DNA from: CAVYXZ01 sp963772595
GTDB lineage: Bacteria; Chloroflexota; Anaerolineae; Aggregatilineales; Phototrophicaceae
Length of the DNA stretch: 64,000 bases
Reading direction: 5' to 3'
NCBI GenBank assembly: GCA_963772595.1
Contig: CAVYXZ010000011.1
Coordinates: forward strand, 124,001 to 188,000
The notes below the pieces were generated by a model. It did not search any database and had not been told where the DNA came from. It saw nothing but the letters and a program-made list of their open reading frames with translations. Position numbers and translations under genes: made by a program. Of the stretch, positions 58,474-64,000 are shown one piece after another (positions within the stretch are counted from its first letter, which is position 1; each line of letters starts with the position of its first letter).

Positions 58474-58813
58474 ATGGTCCTTGAGTTCGAAGGCAGCCGC
58501 ATCCAGACCTGGCCCCTTGGCCTTGTCGTTCTCATCGCGCTTCTGGTCATGGCGTAGAAAGCCCAGCGCGCCGTATCTGCTTTGCTGCTCACGGTCCCCT
58601 TTGGCTCCGGCCTGAGCTTTGTCGTGCCGGTTCGGGCGAAGGATTTCCGCTGGTGGGTGCCTGCTGCTGCGCTACCCCTATCGCGTGATTGACATCAACG
58701 ATGTGATCCTCAACGCAGCCGGTGTCCTGATCGGCTACGGCCTCTTCAGGCTGTTTGCCTGGATTTACCTGTCGCCAACCGCGCCTTTTCGCACGCCCCT
58801 TAAACCTGTGTGA
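58474..58813 (+). pseudogene. VanZ-family membrane protein remnant
   Basis: The first frame (MVLEFEGSRIQTWPLGLVVL) ends at TAG 58555; the sequence continues in frame with KAQRAVSALLLTVPFGSG, then shifts by one base into RVIDINDVILNAAGVLIGYGLFRLFAW, the conserved C-terminal VanZ motif (xDxDDxILNxxGxxxGY). The early part of the usual protein is missing, so it looks truncated and inactive. Length is much shorter than the family norm. Confidence 0.6.
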
Positions 58814-58882
58814 GAAACTATAGCTTTATGGGCCATCGGGCCGTACACTGAAGCATAAGCAAATGAACCTGCGCGAGGCTTT

Positions 58883-61141
58883 ATGCGACGAACGCGATTT
58901 ATGATTCTGGCGGCCTTTTTGCTGGCGCTGTCTGTCAGCGGGCCGCTGCGGGCACAGGATGCCGGTACCACCCGTGACCCCTGGGCTTTAGCCCACCGCT
59001 TGCTGCATTTTGACTCTGATTACGCCCTGCCTCCACCCACGCCCATTTACAATGTCGGCGACAGCACCGAGTTCTGGGTCAGTAAGGGCCGTGACCAGAC
59101 GCCGAGCCGCATCACCGCCAGTCTGGCGGCCTCATCATCTAACCTGTATCTATGGGTCGAGCAGGGGCTGTTTTATACGCCGGATAAGATGCAGCAGGTC
59201 GGGCAGCAGATTTACCAGGCCTATGTCTATATGCGGGCACGATCCGCCTTCGAAGGACCGATCAACTTGCCCGGTATCGGCCCCATCATCAACCCCAAAC
59301 TGGACCCTGCCAGCCTGTACGACGTGCCCGACGTGGATAACGACCCGCACCTGTTTATCCTCTACGCCCGCGACCTGGGCCAGGATCAGGTAATTTATAA
59401 CTATAACGATGGCCTGCCGGAGGCTATCGCGCCCGGCGGATACAGCAATCAGCACGAACTGCTGGTGGTCAACGCCACCGCCCTCCCGACCGTGCCGCTG
59501 GATGATGGCTACTACACCACCCAGATTGCCGAGATGATCTACAACTTTCTCTTACAGTCTCGTCTGCCTGCCCAGGCCCCCTGGCTCCGGCAGGCCAACG
59601 CCGTCCTGTTTACCCAAGACATCGACTTCCCCGACATCCGGCCCAACGCGACCGCCGCCTTCTTGCAGGACCCCAACACTTCGCTGATTCAGCCGCTGAG
59701 CAGCGCCGCCAATCCCGACGCCACCCAGGGCGCGCAGCAGTTGTTCAGTCAATACCTGATCCAGCGCTACGGTGTGGGCGTGGTGCGCAGCCTGTTAATC
59801 GAACCGGGCAGCGGCCTGGCCCCCCTGGATGCGGCCCTGGCCGATAATCACATCAGCGACCCGGTCAGCGGTGCCCCTGTGACCGGCGTGGACGCCTTTT
59901 CCGACTTCGTCATGGCGAATCTGGCCTCCTTGATCGTGACCACGCCTTTCGGCGATGGACGCTACAGCTATGATGCCAACACCCTGCCGGATGTGCCGCC
60001 CCAGGCCACCATCCTGCGCGATCAGTTCGACACGACGCTGGATGACCAGACGGTCAAGCAGTTCGGCAGCCAGTACATCGTCCTCCTGTCCAGCCGGGAC
60101 GCGATTCTGAACCTTCATTTTCAGGGCGAGGCCGCCAGCGCGCGCCTGCCCCTGCCCGCCGATGCCGACCCGGAAAATCATTTCTACTGGTCCGGCAGCG
60201 GCTCCAACCAGAACACGACCCTGACCCGCAGTTTCGACCTGAGCGACGTGGACAGCGCGCAGCTGAGCTTTGACAGCTGGTACGATCTCAGCCGGGCGCG
60301 CAGCTATGCTTATGTGGAGGTCTCGACCGACGAGGGCCAGACCTGGACCATCCTGCCCGCCACCCTGAGCAGCGAGAACAACCGCTACGGGCTGGCCTAC
60401 GGGCCGGGTTTCACCGGCAGAAGCAATCCCGAAGCGCCGCTCCCTGTCGCCTGGGGGGGGCTGGTGTTCAACAACGAAGACGGCATGACCGTTAAGGATA
60501 TTGTCGCGGATGGCCCCGCCAGCCAGAGCGATTTGCAGGTCGGGGATCGCATCATCGGCTATGACGAAACGCCCTGGCCGGAGGCTCCCGACATACTGGG
60601 TCTGCTGGCCGAGCACAAACCGGGCGATACCATCGATCTGTTTATCGACCGCGATGGCGAGCAGCTCAGCATTCCGCTGACGTTAGGCGAACATCCCACC
60701 CGTTTCATCTATCCGGCGGCGCTGTGGGAACCCCAGGAGGTCGATCTATCGGATTACGCGGGCCAGCAGATCATGCTGCGCTTCGAGTACATCAGCCAGC
60801 CCGGCGCAGCCGATTCCGGCATTGCGATTGACAACATTCGCCTGCCGGAGATCGATTACAGCGACGACGCCGAACAAGCCGGCGATTGGACCGCCGAAGG
60901 CTGGCAGCAGATTGATAATCAGGTGGACCAGCGCTTCCTGCTCCAGTCCCTCAGCACCGGCCCGCAGGCCAACCCGACCATACGTGTGCGCCCGTTGATC
61001 GGCCCGGATGACGCCGCGACTGAGGGCGAGTGGACGCTGCACGTGGGCACTGGCGAAGTGCTGGCGCTGGCGGTCTCCGGCCTCACGTTGGACAGCGAGC
61101 AGCCCGCTCACTTCAACCTGACGATAAGCGAAGTGAAGTAA
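58883..61141 (+). CDS. Secreted immune-inhibitor-A/M6-like protein with inserted PDZ, lacking HExxH
   Basis: 752 residues. Signal peptide (MRRTRFMILAAFLLALSVSG, then PLRAQDA). The region around YYTTQIAEMIYNFLLQSRLPAQAPWLRQANAVLF aligns with the LAHEFQHMIHW / WLNEGLSE block of M6/gluzincin-like peptidases, but the His-Glu-His ligands are all replaced, so no zinc site is left. A jelly-roll domain (SAQLSFDSWYDLSRARSYAYVEVSTDEGQTW and LRFEYISQPGAADSGIAIDNIRLPE) is split by a PDZ domain (GMTVKDIVADGPASQSDLQVGDRIIGYDE). Likely binds partners in the cell envelope instead of cleaving them. Single gene. Confidence 0.8.
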   Translation: MRRTRFMILAAFLLALSVSGPLRAQDAGTTRDPWALAHRLLHFDSDYALPPPTPIYNVGDSTEFWVSKGRDQTPSRITASLAASSSNLYLWVEQGLFYTPDKMQQVGQQIYQAYVYMRARSAFEGPINLPGIGPIINPKLDPASLYDVPDVDNDPHLFILYARDLGQDQVIYNYNDGLPEAIAPGGYSNQHELLVVNATALPTVPLDDGYYTTQIAEMIYNFLLQSRLPAQAPWLRQANAVLFTQDIDFPDIRPNATAAFLQDPNTSLIQPLSSAANPDATQGAQQLFSQYLIQRYGVGVVRSLLIEPGSGLAPLDAALADNHISDPVSGAPVTGVDAFSDFVMANLASLIVTTPFGDGRYSYDANTLPDVPPQATILRDQFDTTLDDQTVKQFGSQYIVLLSSRDAILNLHFQGEAASARLPLPADADPENHFYWSGSGSNQNTTLTRSFDLSDVDSAQLSFDSWYDLSRARSYAYVEVSTDEGQTWTILPATLSSENNRYGLAYGPGFTGRSNPEAPLPVAWGGLVFNNEDGMTVKDIVADGPASQSDLQVGDRIIGYDETPWPEAPDILGLLAEHKPGDTIDLFIDRDGEQLSIPLTLGEHPTRFIYPAALWEPQEVDLSDYAGQQIMLRFEYISQPGAADSGIAIDNIRLPEIDYSDDAEQAGDWTAEGWQQIDNQVDQRFLLQSLSTGPQANPTIRVRPLIGPDDAATEGEWTLHVGTGEVLALAVSGLTLDSEQPAHFNLTISEVK

Positions 61142-61145
61142 TCTA

Positions 61146-62172
61146 TTACGCTGGAGTTTCCGAATCGGATGGGGTGGAAGGCGGCCCTTGATCGACGGCT
61201 GGCGGCTCCGGTGACGCCGGGCGGCGGCCCATTTTACCCATCTCGTCTGCCGCGCGTTTGCGCAGTTCGGTGAATTTGTCGCTGACAGTATCGAGCTTAG
61301 CTGGTAATGTCCTCGTTCGGTTCCAGGCCTTGAGTTTCGCGCTGGTAGGCCGAGATCATGACCGCCATTGCAAAGGCATCACCGACAGCCACCTTGATGA
61401 GATAGGCCAGGAAGATCAGGAAGATAATGGTCCAGCCTGCCAGCGGCGTCGAGCCTAAGATCAGTACGATAGGCACGGCCAGAATAATCACCCCGACCAC
61501 CCCCGGCAGATAGCTGAGGATCATCAAGGCAATAGCGTTCATCAGCAGCGGTTTCCAGACCATCGCATAGAGCGCCACGCCATCGCGCGCGTTTTCCCAG
61601 ACGCCCTGCTCTTCCTCCCAGAAACTGCGCGCCAGCACCGATTCGTCGATGTAGGTCATGGAGAATTGGATCACGCGGTTGACGATCTTCACCAGCGTAT
61701 CCAGCGTGTCGCCGGGCAGCCAGGCGGTGAAGTTGTAGACCGTGCGGGTAAAGGCGCGAATCACGCCCTCGACCAGCTCATCGACCACAAACATGACGTT
61801 GACCTCGCCGAAGCGCTCCTCTACACGCTGCTTCCCCCAGGCCAACTGGCCCTCGCCCGATGGCAGCCGCCCATTTTTCAGAATCTCGGCGATGACGGCG
61901 ATGTGGGCCGCCTTAATCATAAAGAAGACATATTTGTACGCCAGATTGTAGAGCGGTACGGTACCCACCAGGGCCACAATAAACAGGATCAGACCCAGCA
62001 GCGGCACGGCCTGGCCGACCGCCGAAGCGATGAAAAAGGTAATCCCCAGGTAGACCAGCCCGACCACCCAGAAGGCAAGCATCGCCCCCAGACGAATGAG
62101 GATCAGCGGCAGCGTTTGGCGCATCAAATCTAAGCCTCTGGTGATCTGTAAGGAACTCAGATCCAGATTCAT
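61146..62172 (-). CDS. Multi-pass membrane protein, unknown function (one-base frameshift at 3' end)
   Basis: About 341 residues if one extra base near 61307 is removed; without the repair it ends at 61297 (NEDITS). The corrected C-terminus is LPAKLDTVSDKFTELRKRAADE and a Pro-rich tail. Five or so membrane segments (LGAMLAFWVVGLVYLGITFFIAS, VPLLGLILFIVALVGTV, IALMILSYLPGVVGVIILAV, WTIIFLIFLAYLIK). ATG 62172 has GGAGG 6 bases upstream. No family recognised. Twenty-eight bases after the next gene upstream, probably one transcript. Confidence 0.7.
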
Positions 62173-62200
62173 AAGGAACCTCCAAAAAATATTTATCCAC

Positions 62201-64000
62201 TTACGATGACTTGAAGTAGCTGTAGACGTAGCGATAAAACTCGAGGGTGCTGCGAGGCTGCTGTTTACCACTGTCGATACGCCGCCCCAGGCCGGAATCC
62301 TGGAGCGCGCGGGCGTCGCCGTTTTCGCCGATGAAGATCACCAACTGTGCCAGACGCTGGAAATCGACGGCCAGATCGCGCACGATGCTCTTCTGCACTT
62401 TTTCGGGCACGACGCCCCAGAGACTTTCGATCTCGCCGAGAACCGCTTCCGCCGTCATGCGCATCTCTTTATCGCCCGAAAAAGCCTGGACGATGCCGCG
62501 CAGCAGCTGGTGGCTGACTTCGGCTTCGTTACGGAGCGTGATGGCGGAATGTTCGCCGAAGGGATGCTGCGTCGCCGAGAAGCGCATCCGGTAGCGCTTG
62601 CGGTTGGCGAAGTAGCCGCCAATGATCCACAGCACATCCAGGGCGCTGTGGGGATTGGCCTCGCCTTGAATTAACTGGTCGATATGCCGGTCCACCGCAC
62701 GCGGCGAGAACTGGTGGAACTGCTCGTAGAGCGTCGCGACCCCCTGCGCCATGCCCAGGATGGATTGGGCAATCGCATCGGATTCATCTTGCAGCAGGCC
62801 GCCACTCAGGCTTTGCACGCTGTTGCCCAGGGCACCCAGGCTGGGAATCTGGCCCTTGTCGGCGTAAGCCAGCGCGCCGCTTTCCAGCAAGTCGGCGCAG
62901 CGGTGCAGGAACTCGGAATAATCCAGGAGCGGGATGCCCCCCATCAGCCGCTTGATGGCGTAGGTCGCTTCCAGCGCATCGCGCACTTGCAGGCCCAGTT
63001 CGCGGCCAAACTGCACCAGCGCACGCCGGGCAGATGTGGTATCCGACTGGCGGATGTAGCGGCGCAGCAGTTCCAGCGCGGCCACCTGCATCTCTTTGTC
63101 GTCCATGTAGAGCGCGCGGTACATGCCGAGCATCATACTGATGCCATCGACGCCGTGATAGGCGGCCACATCGGGAAATAGGCTGCCTACCCGTATTGCG
63201 TTAGTCATGTCTTCACGCTGCATGAAATAGCGCAGCAGGTCGCGCATGGTCGCCGGGAGCATAGCCCGGGTCAGGGCGACATCGTTGCTGAGTTCCTTGA
63301 CAATGTCCTGTGCCAGACGATCCACGCCGGGCTGGCCTCCGTGACGTTCCAGCACGCCGATCTGGGCCATAATCAGCGGCACCCCTTTGATGCCGCCGCG
63401 CTTCAGATAGCGTAGGGCCTCGAATGCCGAGGGGGCGGCCAGCGGTGTCTCGGCGAAGAGCTGCTGAAGCGTGGTGATGTATTTGACCTGCAAATCGCCG
63501 GGGTACAGCACGCGGGCATGATGCAGGATTTCCTCGGTCAGTTCGCTGTAGGCTTTCTGAAGCAGGTAAATCTGCCACAGGTACAATGGCCCCGGTTCGG
63601 GCAACCTGGGCAGACGCTCCTCGGCGGAGAAATAGGCGGCGATGTGTTTGATACGTTCGCTGTAAAGCTGGCCCCAACGCGAATTGGAAATCTCCACCAG
63701 CTTGCCTAGAATATCGGTGCTCAGCAGGTCCGGGCGGCCATTAGCAAGGGCGAGATCCGCCAGACGCAGCAGCACCAGGGCTTCCCAATCCTCACCGAAG
63801 GCCTTCGCCGCCTCGCTCAGGATGCCTGCCGGTGCGCGGCTGCGGGTGCCCCGGCGGTCCAGCGCGGTCACGACCCGGCTGAGCGGATCCGGCAGCAGGG
63901 CGACGTAGCGCGGCGACATCAACTGCTGAAGCAGCAGGTCGTTGCTCAGGAAATTGGCCGCCAGAATAAACAGCGTTTCGGCCAGCGGTGGATTCTTCAG
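62201..64000 (-). CDS. Large helical repeat protein, unknown function (5' end outside window)
   Basis: At least 599 residues; the reading frame is open through the right edge, so the N-terminus is missing. Largely alpha-helical with alternating hydrophobic stretches (DWEALVLLRLADLALANGRP, ALELLRRYIRQSD, MYRALYMDDKEMQ), suggesting an alpha-solenoid. No catalytic or metal-binding motif is visible. C-terminus ends FYRYVYSYFKSS. Upstream of, and probably co-transcribed with, the membrane protein gene at 61146. Confidence 0.75.
   Translation of the reverse strand: MKNPPLAETLFILAANFLSNDLLLQQLMSPRYVALLPDPLSRVVTALDRRGTRSRAPAGILSEAAKAFGEDWEALVLLRLADLALANGRPDLLSTDILGKLVEISNSRWGQLYSERIKHIAAYFSAEERLPRLPEPGPLYLWQIYLLQKAYSELTEEILHHARVLYPGDLQVKYITTLQQLFAETPLAAPSAFEALRYLKRGGIKGVPLIMAQIGVLERHGGQPGVDRLAQDIVKELSNDVALTRAMLPATMRDLLRYFMQREDMTNAIRVGSLFPDVAAYHGVDGISMMLGMYRALYMDDKEMQVAALELLRRYIRQSDTTSARRALVQFGRELGLQVRDALEATYAIKRLMGGIPLLDYSEFLHRCADLLESGALAYADKGQIPSLGALGNSVQSLSGGLLQDESDAIAQSILGMAQGVATLYEQFHQFSPRAVDRHIDQLIQGEANPHSALDVLWIIGGYFANRKRYRMRFSATQHPFGEHSAITLRNEAEVSHQLLRGIVQAFSGDKEMRMTAEAVLGEIESLWGVVPEKVQKSIVRDLAVDFQRLAQLVIFIGENGDARALQDSGLGRRIDSGKQQPRSTLEFYRYVYSYFKSS

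Overview
The window is 64 kb of a GC-rich, gene-dense bacterial chromosome. The gene content fits a member of the Chloroflexota (Anaerolineae-like): very large multi-GAF sensor kinases, a PATAN/MglA-like GTPase pair, an ArsA ATPase with a C-terminal HSP20-like domain beside a UbiB-type kinase, DUF402, DUF3048 and DUF433 proteins, and a PucC-family MFS protein. This placement is inferred from gene families; no rRNA or tRNA gene was seen.

Layout: 1-4514 holds most of a minus-strand nonribosomal peptide synthetase (N-terminal formyltransferase, partial condensation domain, adenylation domain interrupted by a luciferase-like monooxygenase, carrier domain) that runs off the left edge. 4.7-14 kb is housekeeping and accessory genes (tagI, citrate synthase, an intact IS630-type insertion sequence, an alpha-galactosidase, VOC/DinB proteins, an oxidoreductase, a globin remnant). 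14-19 kb carries small DUF433/HD proteins, a tandem-repeat spacer and an ArsA-UbiB-membrane protein operon. 19-22 kb has a tandem pair of secreted proteins, one of them decayed, plus a third secreted protein. 22-35 kb contains Dps, a 2-hydroxyacid dehydrogenase, MurJ, tandem metallo-beta-lactamase-fold proteins, exonuclease VII, BioY, a SET protein, FabI, an SGNH hydrolase and a PucC-like transporter.

35-38 kb holds a universal stress protein, DUF402, thiamine pyrophosphokinase and an alpha/beta hydrolase. 38.2-47.8 kb is a signalling block: response regulator, a sensor histidine kinase of about 2,740 residues with about 12 GAF domains, and a second response regulator with a degenerate GGDEF-like domain. 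47.9-52.7 kb is a compact minus-strand operon: PATAN protein, MglA-like GTPase, alpha/beta hydrolase, left-handed beta-helix transferase and a homologue of cyanobacterial acyl-ACP reductase. I consider this the best candidate for an undescribed system, a GTPase-associated acyl or aldehyde modification pathway. 52.8-64 kb has DUF3048, a protease-like protein without its catalytic residues, a YbjN-like protein, a transmembrane Ser/Thr kinase, a VanZ remnant, a metallopeptidase-like protein without HExxH but with an inserted PDZ domain, and two genes of unknown function.

A pervasive oddity is single-base frameshifts in well-conserved genes (tagI, gltA, xseA, thiamine pyrophosphokinase, the giant kinase and others). 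Nearly all are one-base insertions. This looks more like uncorrected long-read sequence error than gene decay, so most of these genes are annotated as frameshifted CDSs spanning the whole reading frame.
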